DNA of 34,629 bases. Origin: Succinivibrio faecicola (GTDB lineage Bacteria; Pseudomonadota; Gammaproteobacteria; Enterobacterales; Succinivibrionaceae). Made by a program: the position numbers and the translations under genes. The notes beneath the pieces are model-generated. The model ran no database searches. It had not been told where the DNA came from and was given only the letters and a program-made list of their open reading frames with translations. Shown in pieces: positions 1-8,213 of this stretch (position 1 is its first letter; the number at the start of each line of letters is the position of its first letter). The stretch spans positions 1 to 34,629 of the forward strand of contig NZ_JAGFNY010000023.1 of assembly GCF_019448115.1 (NCBI RefSeq), read 5' to 3'.

Positions 1-168
1 TTAGTAAGAATGTGCTTTGATATTCCAAAAATCCTAGTAAATAAAGGATTATTGGCTGAATCAAAGATAGCTGAAGCTCAACAAGTAATAGATGAAACTA
101 TTGACCAATGGGCATCAGGTATTACTAAATTCCTGCAAAAAATGTTTATCAAAAAACAAATTTCCTGA
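1..168 (+). CDS. C-terminal end of an unidentified protein (5' partial)
   Basis: An open frame enters from the left edge and ends in TGA at 166-168, giving 55 residues. The last part is lysine-rich and has a helix-like stretch of Ala, Glu, Gln and Ile residues. I do not recognise the family. The start lies outside the window, so length and function cannot be judged. No T-tailed hairpin follows directly. It could also be a degraded gene end, since the next 416 bases are non-coding. Confidence 0.4.
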   Translation, partial: LVRMCFDIPKILVNKGLLAESKIAEAQQVIDETIDQWASGITKFLQKMFIKKQIS

Positions 169-341
169 AAAATCTGTCAAAAACGTATTTTTAAAGAGCA
201 TCAGCAGCGCTAGACTGCTTGTATAATGTATAAAACTTTTGTTCTCTAAATTCTCACTTTTTGAAGTGCAGAAGTAGAGTTATTAATTGATTTTTAAAAA
301 TAAATATTTAACAGCAATCGTTTTCGTGATATTGTTATAAT

Positions 342-371
342 GTTAATGACGAAAGCGTCATCAAAATTAAC
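342..371. repeat. Hairpin-forming inverted repeat
   Basis: TGACG (347-351) and CGTCA (356-360) form a perfect inner stem around AAAG. The flanks GTTAA (342-346) and TTAAC (367-371) can extend it past a one-sided bulge at 361-366. No U-rich tail follows, so it does not look like an intrinsic terminator. It may be the 5' end of a transcript starting near a -10-like TATAAT at 336-341, or simply a cruciform. Confidence 0.4.
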
Positions 372-500
372 TTATAAATCAATAAATAATATCAATAAAA
401 AATAATTATGTATTATTAAAACTATCACATAAGATTTTATGTCAGCACATTTAATGTACTCTTAAAGTATATAGAACGTTGCTGAGGTATGTTTAACTTT

Positions 501-566
501 AATGATAATAATTACTAATAACTACAAAATTTTTAATTTTTGATATATAATTGTTATTAGCAATAA
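501..566. promoter_or_regulatory. Fur/PerR-like operator candidates upstream of perR-like gene
   Basis: AATGATAATAATTACTAAT at 501-519 resembles the AT-rich GATAAT-type repeats bound by Fur-family proteins. A second palindrome at 554-566 (TTATT-AGC-AATAA) lies 19 bases before the start codon and resembles half of a Per box. Both sit where an autoregulating repressor would bind. The match is by eye only, and AT-rich DNA gives chance hits. Confidence 0.4.
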
Positions 567-584
567 TTCTTAATAAGAGGTTGT

Positions 585-977
585 ATGCTTCAGAGAAGAA
601 ATTCAAAACAGCGAAATGTGTTGCGTGAATACCTTCGTGGTAGAACAGACCATCCCACAGCTGAAACCTTATATAAAGAAATTCAGGTTCAGTACCCTAG
701 AATGTCTTTAGGTACTGTATATAGAAACCTGATGTTGCTATCAGATAGCGGTGAGATCCAGGCTCTAGATGTCGGTGATGGAAAAACACATTTCGATCCA
801 AATCCAGAACCTCATGCTCACTTTTACTGCACAAAGTGTAAACAGGTTTCTGACATATTTTTCAATGAGTATGGTGACATAATTAACATAATCAAGAAAA
901 ATACTAAAGGTTCTGTCACATCCTGCAGTATCAGCGTTGAAGGTATCTGCCCTATCTGCAAAAATGAAGACGAATAA
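585..977 (+). CDS. perR: Fur-family peroxide-responsive regulator, PerR-like
   Basis: A 130-residue Fur-family repressor. The winged helix (about 1-65) includes the typical HPTAETLY and SLGTVYRNL segments. The expected PerR regulatory metal site is present: His23, Asp71, His77, His79 and Asp90 line up with B. subtilis PerR His37, Asp85, His91, His93 and Asp104. Asp at the last position is the PerR-type choice, where Fur has Glu. Two CxxC pairs (Cys82/Cys85 and Cys122/Cys125) would form the structural zinc site. The start is supported by AAGAGG at 575-580. It lies just upstream of a rubrerythrin, a classic PerR target, so it probably senses peroxide by metal-catalysed His oxidation and represses that gene and itself. 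Alignment was from memory; an iron-sensing Fur role cannot be fully excluded. Confidence 0.85.
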   Translation: MLQRRNSKQRNVLREYLRGRTDHPTAETLYKEIQVQYPRMSLGTVYRNLMLLSDSGEIQALDVGDGKTHFDPNPEPHAHFYCTKCKQVSDIFFNEYGDIINIIKKNTKGSVTSCSISVEGICPICKNEDE

Positions 978-1012
978 ATTAATTCAATATGCTTTTTATA
1001 GGGAGTTATATA

Positions 1013-1666
1013 ATGGCATTTGTTTGTAAAGTTTGCGGATATGTTTATGAAGGACCAGAGGCACCTGAAGAGTGTCCTCTTTGTCACAAGAAAGGTGTTT
1101 TTATAGAACAGGGATGTACTGCTATGAAGAAAAACAAATATGAAGGAACAAAGACTGAAAAGAATCTGCAGACAGCATTTGCTGGCGAATCTCAGGCAAG
1201 AAACAAGTATACATACTTTGCATCAGTAGCCAAAAAAGCAGGCTATGAGCAGATCGCTGCAATCTTCTTAAAGACTGCTGACAACGAAAAAGAACACGCT
1301 AAGATGTGGTTCAAGGAATTAAACGGTATCGGTACAACTGAAGAAAACCTAAAAGCAGCTGCTGAGGGCGAAAACTATGAGTGGACCGATATGTACGACC
1401 AGATGGCAAAGGATGCTGATGCAGAAGGCTTTACTGAGCTTGCAGAAAAGTTCAGAGGCGTTGCAGCTATCGAAAAAACACATGAAACAAGATATCGTAC
1501 TCTACTTTCAAATATCGAAAACAAGAAGGTATTTGAAAAAGCAGGTATCACTACATGGGAGTGCAGAAACTGCGGTCATCTTGTAATCGGTACTACTGCT
1601 CCTGATAAGTGCCCTGTATGTAACCATCCACAGAGCTACTTTGAGGTTCGTGCAGAAAACTACTAA
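1013..1666 (+). CDS. Rubrerythrin with N- and C-terminal rubredoxin-type domains
   Basis: A 217-residue cytoplasmic rubrerythrin, expected to reduce hydrogen peroxide in anaerobes using electrons from NAD(P)H-dependent donors. Three domains are visible: an N-terminal rubredoxin-like knuckle pair (Cys5, Cys8, Cys21, Cys24), the four-helix diiron domain (about 45-170) with Glu59, Glu92xxHis95 and Glu154xxHis157 as likely ligands, and a C-terminal rubredoxin (Cys184, Cys187, Cys200, Cys203). Ordinary rubrerythrins carry one rubredoxin, C-terminal in the usual form and N-terminal in the 'reverse' form; here there are two. The start at 1013 is chosen over an upstream 989 start because AGGGAG at 1000-1005 sits 7 bases before it and the rubredoxin motif begins there. 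It follows the PerR-like gene by 35 bases and ends at a strong terminator. Confidence 0.92.
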   Translation: MAFVCKVCGYVYEGPEAPEECPLCHKKGVFIEQGCTAMKKNKYEGTKTEKNLQTAFAGESQARNKYTYFASVAKKAGYEQIAAIFLKTADNEKEHAKMWFKELNGIGTTEENLKAAAEGENYEWTDMYDQMAKDADAEGFTELAEKFRGVAAIEKTHETRYRTLLSNIENKKVFEKAGITTWECRNCGHLVIGTTAPDKCPVCNHPQSYFEVRAENY

Positions 1667-1683
1667 TTTAATTTAAGTTTTAC

Positions 1684-1708
1684 AAGGGCTGCAGTGCAGC
1701 CCTTTATT
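1684..1708 (+). terminator. Intrinsic terminator after rubrerythrin
   Basis: A 10-bp perfect stem, AAGGGCTGCA (1684-1693) with TGCAGCCCTT (1695-1704), followed by a short T-rich run. It closes the perR-rubrerythrin unit and insulates the ars-type operon. Confidence 0.8.
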
Positions 1709-1718
1709 GTCTCTCAAT

Positions 1719-1773
1719 ATATTGACATTCATCTATATATTCTTGTATTCTATATATTGATAATCATCAATAT
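1719..1773 (+). promoter_or_regulatory. Promoter and twin operators of the ArsR operon
   Basis: A perfect palindrome at 1754-1773 (ATATTGAT-AATC-ATCAATAT) lies 9 bases before the arsR start. A second, imperfect copy at 1719-1738 (ATATTGAC-ATTC-ATCTATAT) begins exactly 35 bases upstream. The first copy contains TTGACA (1722-1727), which with TATTCT at 1746-1751 (18-bp spacer) makes a plausible sigma-70 promoter. One operator therefore covers the -35 box and the other the start point, as expected for autorepression by an ArsR dimer. Confidence 0.7.
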
Positions 1774-1782
1774 GAGAATGTT

Positions 1783-2058
1783 ATGGATATAAAAACAGCC
1801 AGTGCTATTTGTAAAGCGCTTTCAGATCAGAACCGACTTAAGATTATTGAATTACTATCAGATGGAGAAAAGTGTGCCTGCAGACTCCTAGAGGAATTAA
1901 ATATTACTCAGCCAACTCTGTCGCATCATATGAAACTTTTAACCGATCTTGAACTTGTAAACTACAGAAAATCTGGAAAGTGGCAGCATTATTCAATAAA
2001 TACTGCGGTATTTGACAAGTTCAATGATTTTATTTGCAAACTGTATAAAGAGATCTGA
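1783..2058 (+). CDS. arsR: ArsR/SmtB-family metalloid-responsive repressor
   Basis: A 91-residue winged-helix repressor of the ArsR/SmtB family. The CxC pair Cys31/Cys33 at the start of the recognition region matches the ELCVCDL-type arsenic-binding motif, and the helix-turn-helix follows at about 41-62 (ITQPTLSHHMKLL). As(III) or a related thiophilic metalloid should release it from DNA. Its stop codon is followed after one base by the permease start, so the two are translationally linked. Two operator-like palindromes precede it (1719-1773). The exact ligand, whether inorganic arsenite, methylarsenite or antimonite, is not fixed by sequence. Confidence 0.88.
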   Translation: MDIKTASAICKALSDQNRLKIIELLSDGEKCACRLLEELNITQPTLSHHMKLLTDLELVNYRKSGKWQHYSINTAVFDKFNDFICKLYKEI

Positions 2059-2059
2059 T

Positions 2060-3064
2060 ATGACTGAATTTTTTAATTCATTTGAATCGGTATTTTTGAA
2101 GCTCGAATGGCTCAATGGCTTTATAGAATATCTGCTATGTTTATTAAATATTGATACAAAGTCAGCATTTGGAAGTGCACTAAATTTCTTTTTTTACGAT
2201 GTTATTAAAATCTCAATTTTTCTTCTTGTGCTGATTTTTACGATTTCATATATACAAAGCTATTTTCCTCCTCATAAAACAAAAGATATCATTTCAAAAT
2301 TCAAAGGTGTAAAAGCAAATATTCTTGCAGCACTTTTAGGAACAGTAACTCCATTTTGCTCATGCTCATCAATTCCTCTTTTTATAGGATTTACAGCAGC
2401 AGGAGTAAGGACAGGTGTTACCTTTTCTTTTTTGATATCATCACCAATGGTAGATTTAGGCAGTCTTGTGATCCTATCCTCAGTGTTCGGCTTTAAGATT
2501 GCTGCTATTTATGTAGTATCTGGTATCGTAATTGCTGTACTTGGCGGCATGTTCATACAAAGAATGAATATGGATAGATATATTGAGGATTTTATTAAAA
2601 ATGCAGCTTTTAATAGTTCTGAATTTGCAAAACCAACTCAGATAGATAGGCTTGTATATTCAAAGAATCAGATGTTATCAACATACAAAAAAACAATTGT
2701 ATATATTATGGCTGGTGTTGCTATAGGAGCATTTATTCATAACTGTATTCCAGAGAATTTTGTATCTGATATTCTTGGAGGCTCAAATCCATTCTCTGTA
2801 ATTCTCTCTACAATTGTTGGCATTCCAATGTATGCAGATATTTTCGGAACCATACCCATTGCAGAAGCACTACTTGCAAAAGGAGCTTCTTTAGGTACGG
2901 TTTTAAGCTTTATGATGGCTGTAACAACATTGAGTTTACCTTCAATGCTTATGCTGAAAAAAGCTATAAAAATGCCTCTTCTAGCTATGTTTGTAGCAAC
3001 CTGCACAATTGGAATAATTATTAGTGGTTATTTGTTCAACGCAATTGAACTATACCTTTTATAG
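2060..3064 (+). CDS. ArsP/COG0701-type permease (UPF0718 family)
   Basis: A 334-residue inner-membrane permease with about eight hydrophobic segments. The hallmark TPFCSCS motif lies at 97-103, and a matching half near the C terminus carries GIPMYADIFGTIP. The family includes ArsP of Campylobacter, a methylarsenite efflux permease, but many members are uncharacterised. The track start at 2012 overlaps arsR heavily; the start at 2060 was chosen because it follows the arsR stop by one base and gives the usual N terminus. Being between arsR and a redox thioredoxin supports export of an organic or trivalent arsenical, which is an inference from context and family. Confidence 0.85.
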   Translation: MTEFFNSFESVFLKLEWLNGFIEYLLCLLNIDTKSAFGSALNFFFYDVIKISIFLLVLIFTISYIQSYFPPHKTKDIISKFKGVKANILAALLGTVTPFCSCSSIPLFIGFTAAGVRTGVTFSFLISSPMVDLGSLVILSSVFGFKIAAIYVVSGIVIAVLGGMFIQRMNMDRYIEDFIKNAAFNSSEFAKPTQIDRLVYSKNQMLSTYKKTIVYIMAGVAIGAFIHNCIPENFVSDILGGSNPFSVILSTIVGIPMYADIFGTIPIAEALLAKGASLGTVLSFMMAVTTLSLPSMLMLKKAIKMPLLAMFVATCTIGIIISGYLFNAIELYLL

Positions 3065-3072
3065 GACTTTAT

Positions 3073-3408
3073 ATGAAATTCTTTAACTTTAGAAAAAAAG
3101 ATGAAAAAGATAGCAAAAGCTGCTATTCATGTTGTTCTGATAATAAAACATCAAATGATGCAAGCTGTGACCTGCTAGTTTTAGGCGGTGGCTGCAAAAA
3201 ATGCCATAACCTTGAAAATAGTCTTATTGAAGCTCTAAAAGAAATGGATCTTAATCTGTCTGTTGGCCATGTTACTGATTTTGGACAAATCGCTGCGTAT
3301 GGCGTAATGCAAACACCTGCTCTTGTTTATAAGAGAAAAGTGCTCTTAAGTGGTACTGAAAGTGACAAAAACTCTCTTATAAATCTTTTGAAAAAAGAAA
3401 TATTATAA
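3073..3408 (+). CDS. Small thioredoxin-fold redox protein with Cys-rich N terminus
   Basis: A 111-residue protein of the 'redox-active disulfide protein 2' type. The thioredoxin-like domain (about 33-111) has the active pair Cys41-Lys-Lys-Cys44 and the cis-Pro segment MQTPALVYK. The first 32 residues add four more cysteines (Cys17, Cys20, Cys21, Cys32) in a charged, flexible leader, which could bind metalloid or metal. Members of this family are often found beside COG0701 permeases, and here the gene follows the permease by 8 bases. A role in reducing or delivering thiol-bound metalloid to the permease is inferred. The operon ends right after it. Confidence 0.82.
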   Translation: MKFFNFRKKDEKDSKSCYSCCSDNKTSNDASCDLLVLGGGCKKCHNLENSLIEALKEMDLNLSVGHVTDFGQIAAYGVMQTPALVYKRKVLLSGTESDKNSLINLLKKEIL

Positions 3409-3410
3409 TC

Positions 3411-3435
3411 AAAAAGCGGCAATGCCGCTTTTTTT
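3411..3435 (+). terminator. Intrinsic terminator of the ars-type operon
   Basis: AAAAAGCGGC (3411-3420) pairs perfectly with GCCGCTTTTT (3424-3433) around AAT, followed by more T. It lies 2 bases after the thioredoxin stop. Confidence 0.92.
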
Positions 3436-3558
3436 AATCAATTCAATATCTAAGAAATGTCAAAGCTAAATAACTTAACATAAATTTAACAATTTTTTTT
3501 AAACTTTTTTACAAGTCTGCACTCTAAAGATCAAATTACATTTTTTGAGAAAAATATT

Positions 3559-5508
3559 ATGTTAAACAAAGGATTATTTCCAGTTGCAGTTTCTTTTATT
3601 ATTGCAATTATAATTTTCAATCTATCAAGATTTGGTCTTTGCTTATGGCATTTTGATGAGACAAAAGCAAATCTTTTATCTGTATTCTTATATGGCATTA
3701 GATACGATCTTTCTATACTCTCTATTATATTTGCACCTCTTGTCCTTATAATTGTCGCAATAAGTAAAATTGAAAAACTAAGGATTGTATTCAATACAGC
3801 AGTAACTATTTACTGTGCTTTTATACTCGCTCTTATTACTTTTCTTGAAGTTGTTACCATACCTTTCATGAATGAGTATGGTGTTAGACCTAATCATATA
3901 TTCCTTGAATATCTTATTTATCCAAAAGAAGTTTTCAATATGATGTTATCAGGTCACAAGTTTGATTCAATCATAGGTTTACTCTCTTTTGCTTTAGCAT
4001 TTTTCCTATTTTTTAAACTCTTTAAAAAGTTAACCAATAGCTATAAGCCAAGCTCTTTAAAAAGTTTAGCAATTCAATTTCTTTTTGTTTTAATTGTACT
4101 TCCGCTTTTAGCACGTGGAAGCTTGACACACAAACCACTCAATCCGTCTAACGCGGCCTTTTGTGAATCGCAAACAGCAAACAGCATTCCTGTTAACTCA
4201 GCATTCAATCTTTTTTATGTTTCAAAACATTTAGGTGAGAATTCAGTAAATTCATCTGAAATATATGCTTTTGCAACTGTCAATGAAGTAATTGATTCTG
4301 TTGATAATCTATCAAAAGCTGACTTTATAACATCAGATTCAAACTGTCCTATTCTTCAGAAGATAACACCATCTGTTGAAGTAAAACGCAAAAAGAATGT
4401 TGTTGTAATTCTTCTTGAAAGTTTCGGAGCTCAATATGTTAAATCATTAGGTGGACTTGATCTTGCACCAAACATTGACAAGCTCTCAGAAGATGGCTGG
4501 TTCTTTACTAATATGTTTGCAACAGGTCACCGTTCAGTACGTGGAATTGAAGCAATAACTGCATCTAATCTGCCAAGTCCTCTACCAAGCATTGTAAAAC
4601 TCAGCAACAAAGAAAAACTAGCAACCTTATTCTCTATATATGAAAAGGTCGGCTACAGGACTTCATTTATTTATGGCGGTGAGAGTCATTTTGACAATAT
4701 GAGAACCTTTTTTTTCAATAATGGCGCTGATACCATTATTGAACAGAAGGATTACAAATCTCCATCATTTACAGCATCCTGGGGCGTAAGCGACGAAGAT
4801 CTGTATAACAAGGCAAATGAGTATTTTTCTGAAGAATACAAAAACAATACTCCATTCTGCTCACTTATATTTACATCATCATTTCATGATCCATTTGATA
4901 TTCCTAAAGGTAAGGTTGATATTTCAAATATTAAATCAAATGATGTAAAAAGACATATGGCAGTGAAGTATGCTGATTACGCTCTTGGAAAATTCTTTGA
5001 AAAGGCAAAGAAAGAGCCATATTATAAGGACACAATATTTGTTGTAATTGCAGATCATGACAGTCGAGCAAAAAACTACTCTCACTTTCCTCTGTCAAAC
5101 TTCCATATACCTGCATTTATTATAGACAGCGATATAAAACCTAAAAAAGACAACAGACTTGTAAGTCAGATTGACATACTGCCAACAATTCTGTCATTAA
5201 GCGGTATTTCAGCAAAAGTGCCACTTGCAGGACAGGATCTTACAAAGGATGGTATTGTTCAAAGAGCTCCTATCATCTATTACTATACATATGCATATCT
5301 TGAAAAAGAGGATGGAAAGACCGTTATTACTACACTATCACCAGGAATTGCTCCTGAGAGTTTCATTGTAGATAAAGATCATAATTTTATAAAAAAGACA
5401 GAGAATATAAATCTGAAAAGAAAAGTGGATTTTTTAAACCTGCCAATTGCAATGTTTAATCATTCACTGAACAAGGCAAAGTGTATTAAAGATATTTCGA
5501 TAAACTGA
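3559..5508 (+). CDS. LtaS/MdoB-type membrane phosphoglycerol transferase (sulfatase fold)
   Basis: A 649-residue inner-membrane enzyme of the alkaline phosphatase superfamily (COG1368). Five hydrophobic helices span about 8-190 and the catalytic domain (about 278-600) faces the periplasm. Visible active-site elements are the metal-binding Glu287 in LLES, the predicted nucleophile Thr322 in ATGHRS, and the late IADHD motif with downstream FHIPAFI. The family moves phosphoglycerol or phosphoethanolamine from phospholipid to envelope glycans, as in OPG modification (MdoB) or lipoteichoic acid (LtaS). In a Gram-negative the acceptor is more likely a periplasmic glucan, a surface glycan or lipid A, but the sequence does not decide. 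It is a single-gene unit with its own hairpin downstream. Confidence 0.85.
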   Translation: MLNKGLFPVAVSFIIAIIIFNLSRFGLCLWHFDETKANLLSVFLYGIRYDLSILSIIFAPLVLIIVAISKIEKLRIVFNTAVTIYCAFILALITFLEVVTIPFMNEYGVRPNHIFLEYLIYPKEVFNMMLSGHKFDSIIGLLSFALAFFLFFKLFKKLTNSYKPSSLKSLAIQFLFVLIVLPLLARGSLTHKPLNPSNAAFCESQTANSIPVNSAFNLFYVSKHLGENSVNSSEIYAFATVNEVIDSVDNLSKADFITSDSNCPILQKITPSVEVKRKKNVVVILLESFGAQYVKSLGGLDLAPNIDKLSEDGWFFTNMFATGHRSVRGIEAITASNLPSPLPSIVKLSNKEKLATLFSIYEKVGYRTSFIYGGESHFDNMRTFFFNNGADTIIEQKDYKSPSFTASWGVSDEDLYNKANEYFSEEYKNNTPFCSLIFTSSFHDPFDIPKGKVDISNIKSNDVKRHMAVKYADYALGKFFEKAKKEPYYKDTIFVVIADHDSRAKNYSHFPLSNFHIPAFIIDSDIKPKKDNRLVSQIDILPTILSLSGISAKVPLAGQDLTKDGIVQRAPIIYYYTYAYLEKEDGKTVITTLSPGIAPESFIVDKDHNFIKKTENINLKRKVDFLNLPIAMFNHSLNKAKCIKDISIN

Positions 5509-5522
5509 TTTGACTTAATATC

Positions 5523-5545
5523 AAGAGTTCAATAACTCTTGTTCT
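5523..5545 (+). terminator. Likely terminator after LtaS-like gene
   Basis: AAGAGTT (5523-5529) and AACTCTT (5534-5540) form a 7-bp stem with loop CAAT. The following run (GTTCT) is only weakly U-rich. Confidence 0.5.
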
Positions 5546-5552
5546 AGATATA

Positions 5553-5580
5553 GTAAAGGTACCAATGAAGGTACCTTTAC
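5553..5580. terminator. Perfect 11-bp hairpin between convergent genes
   Basis: GTAAAGGTACC (5553-5563) pairs with GGTACCTTTAC (5570-5580) around AATGAA. It lies between the ends of the converging LtaS-like gene (+) and the secreted-protein gene (-). There is no long T-tract on either side, so termination is inferred from position and stem strength. Confidence 0.5.
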
Positions 5581-5598
5581 AAAGAATGTTTAAATCAG

Positions 5599-6087
5599 TT
5601 AATTATTTTTAGCTTCATCATCTAAAAATTTAATAAACTGTTCAAGTTTCTCTTCATTTGCACGATCTCTTCCTGAAATAGCAAGCAGAACGAGTTCAGC
5701 ATCATCACCATATACAATGGCTTCAATACCATCATTCTCGCAGACAAAGCTATAACCGTCGGCAACTAAAGATGAAAGCACAGGAACAGAACAAGCCATT
5801 TGCTTTGCAGATGCTTTAGCATATGCCTCAGGACTTGATGGACTATCTTCAAGCTGCTTAATAGCTGTTACGCTTATAGCAAGTTTAGAGCCCTCATCCT
5901 TGTATACAAGTGAATTTGGTACACTTGGATTGAGTTTTACACTAAAACCAAATGGACATGGAATTGTTGACTCTTGCTGTGCTTTGGATTTCTCTACCAC
6001 ATATTCAGATGATATCAGTTCTGCATTAACTGCAAAAACAGACATGCTGCATACAAGGCCTAGAAATAATCGTGAAAACTTAAACAT
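5599..6087 (-). CDS. Small secreted protein of unknown function
   Basis: A 162-residue protein with a clear Sec signal peptide: basic start, hydrophobic core about 7-19, and probable cleavage after Asn-Ala at 21-22. The mature part has three cysteines (Cys44, Cys99, Cys116), so one disulfide could form in the periplasm. The C terminus is acidic and helical. I do not recognise a domain; its size and pattern recall small periplasmic proteins of unknown function. It starts only 3 bases after the adk stop, so it is probably cotranscribed and translationally coupled with adenylate kinase, with no obvious functional link. Confidence 0.75.
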   Translation of the reverse strand: MFKFSRLFLGLVCSMSVFAVNAELISSEYVVEKSKAQQESTIPCPFGFSVKLNPSVPNSLVYKDEGSKLAISVTAIKQLEDSPSSPEAYAKASAKQMACSVPVLSSLVADGYSFVCENDGIEAIVYGDDAELVLLAISGRDRANEEKLEQFIKFLDDEAKNN

Positions 6088-6090
6088 ATA

Positions 6091-6805
<715 letters not shown>

Positions 6806-6820
6806 AGTTATAAGGCTTAA

Positions 6821-6858
6821 AAACAAAAAATGCTCCTAAAAAATAATTCTAGGAGCAT
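6821..6858 (-). terminator. Intrinsic terminator after porin gene
   Basis: On the minus strand ATGCTCCTA (plus 6850-6858) pairs with TAGGAGCAT (plus 6830-6838), followed by a T-rich run (plus 6821-6829). It separates the porin from adk. Confidence 0.85.
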
Positions 6859-6873
6859 CTTTATCATGTCAGA

Positions 6874-8031
6874 TTAGAATAGGTATCTAGCACCTAATGA
6901 TACAGCAGTCTTGTCAGTGCTGTATGGAGTGTTGATATTAGCTTTTTTCATAAGAGCTCTATCATTATCACTTGTTGCATCAAATCTGGCCTCTGACCAT
7001 ACGATGAAGTTTGGGTTTGCCTGGTAGAATGCGTATACTGGGAAGGTCTTTAACTTTGCATCTACCTTTGTATCTACATCATTTAAACGAACTACTCTAT
7101 CTTGCTTGTAATTCATCTGGTTGTAACCTGCACGCAAGCCAATACCTGATTCAAAGGTATAACCTACAACAGCTTCAAAGCCACGAGCCTTGAAATCTTC
7201 ATCAGCCTTATCATTACCATCTTTTACGCGGAATGAGAAGGTGCGGTTATTTACAGTTAATGCTGCATATAAACCACTATCGATGCTACCTAATGTTACA
7301 GATGCTGCAGCAGTATTCACCTTATCAAGATCGGTTGTGTAATGAGCAAAACCTAAAGCATCATATTTCTTATCATCCTGAGCGCCGATAAACTCATAAC
7401 CAGCCTTTACTGATAATGGTAAAGCAAGATCAAATGTATAACCTAAAGCAATTGAGGCACCATTCTCAACAGCAGCTTTTTTATGATCAGAATAACCATT
7501 TTCAAGCTTGTACTCATCATTTGATGTTAGTAATCCAACCTTTGCATCAAAACCTTTATTTGAATATGCATACTCAATACGACCTGAGTTACGCTCATCA
7601 TTTGCACTCTGAGCATTTGCTGAGTAATCATCAAAAACATCGGTTACTGAGGTTACATAATTCATAGCACCTTTAAAGCGACCTAACTTTAATGAGCCAA
7701 ACTTACCATATGACACCTGAAGATACTGATCACGAGCCTTGATATTGTCACCAGTTCTCTTTGAACCATCAGCCATATCCCACTGAGTATATGCCTTAAA
7801 TTTAAAGTCTTTTAACTTGGTTTCACCACCAATACCAAATCTTGCTGAATTTACAAGAGTATTGTCTGATTCACCTGCTTTTTGCTTTGTCTCAGTTGAA
7901 TGATATAAAACGCTCTGAATTCTACCGTCTAATTTTAATGAAGTGCCATCCTTATCGTATACAGTTGCGCTGTATGCCTGAGTTGATGAAACTAATGAAG
8001 CAACAAATAGTGCTAATAATGATTTTTTCAT
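6874..8031 (-). CDS. Gram-negative general porin
   Basis: A 385-residue outer-membrane protein with a Sec signal peptide (first 20 or so residues, ending Gln-Ala-Tyr-Ser) and a mature region rich in alternating polar/aromatic beta strands. It starts with VYDKDGTSLKLDGRIQSVLY, the classic first strand of OmpC/OmpF-like 16-stranded porins, and ends in ARYLF with the C-terminal Phe needed for BAM-dependent insertion. A PEF(x)GG-type loop is not clearly present, so channel selectivity is unknown. It is a monocistronic gene with its own terminator and lies between htpG and adk. Charged exposed loops such as the DNDRALMKK region are probably the variable surface loops. Confidence 0.9.
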   Translation of the reverse strand: MKKSLLALFVASLVSSTQAYSATVYDKDGTSLKLDGRIQSVLYHSTETKQKAGESDNTLVNSARFGIGGETKLKDFKFKAYTQWDMADGSKRTGDNIKARDQYLQVSYGKFGSLKLGRFKGAMNYVTSVTDVFDDYSANAQSANDERNSGRIEYAYSNKGFDAKVGLLTSNDEYKLENGYSDHKKAAVENGASIALGYTFDLALPLSVKAGYEFIGAQDDKKYDALGFAHYTTDLDKVNTAAASVTLGSIDSGLYAALTVNNRTFSFRVKDGNDKADEDFKARGFEAVVGYTFESGIGLRAGYNQMNYKQDRVVRLNDVDTKVDAKLKTFPVYAFYQANPNFIVWSEARFDATSDNDRALMKKANINTPYSTDKTAVSLGARYLF

Positions 8032-8147
8032 AATATTCTCTTTAAATTGTTAACCGTGCTTTATTGCACACAGAAAATTCTAAAAAGAGAATGTAAAAAA
8101 TAGGATTGTAATGACGTGTATTGTGTTAAGGATAGGTAATGAATTGT

Positions 8148-8188
8148 TAATAAAAATAAAGGCCACATTATATTGAGAATGCAGCCTT
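8148..8188 (-). terminator. Strand-specific intrinsic terminator after htpG
   Basis: In the minus-strand RNA, AAGGCUGCAUU (plus 8178-8188) pairs along its full 11 bases with AAUGUGGCCUU (plus 8159-8169) using two G-U wobbles, then a U-rich run follows (plus 8148-8158). On the plus strand those pairs become C-A mismatches, so it should work mainly for htpG. Confidence 0.8.
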
Positions 8189-8213
8189 CATAATAAGCAA
8201 TTAATTCAATAAA

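Larger units (their letters stand above)
169..584. other. AT-rich intergenic region before perR-like gene
   Basis: This is 416 bases without a convincing gene. It contains a -10-like TATAAT at 336-341, a hairpin at 342-371 with no T-tract, a long A/T-only tract around 370-420, and two regulator-like palindromes just before the next gene (501-519 and 554-566). Nothing else was recognised. Confidence 0.6.

Noticed and set aside
1-168. Transposase tail at the left edge
   Set aside because: No DDE or other transposase motif is visible in the 55 residues, so I left it unassigned.
824-1087. Minus-strand ORF across the perR-rubrerythrin junction
   Set aside because: It is the reverse shadow of two clearly coding genes with conserved Cys/His motifs and has no recognisable domain.
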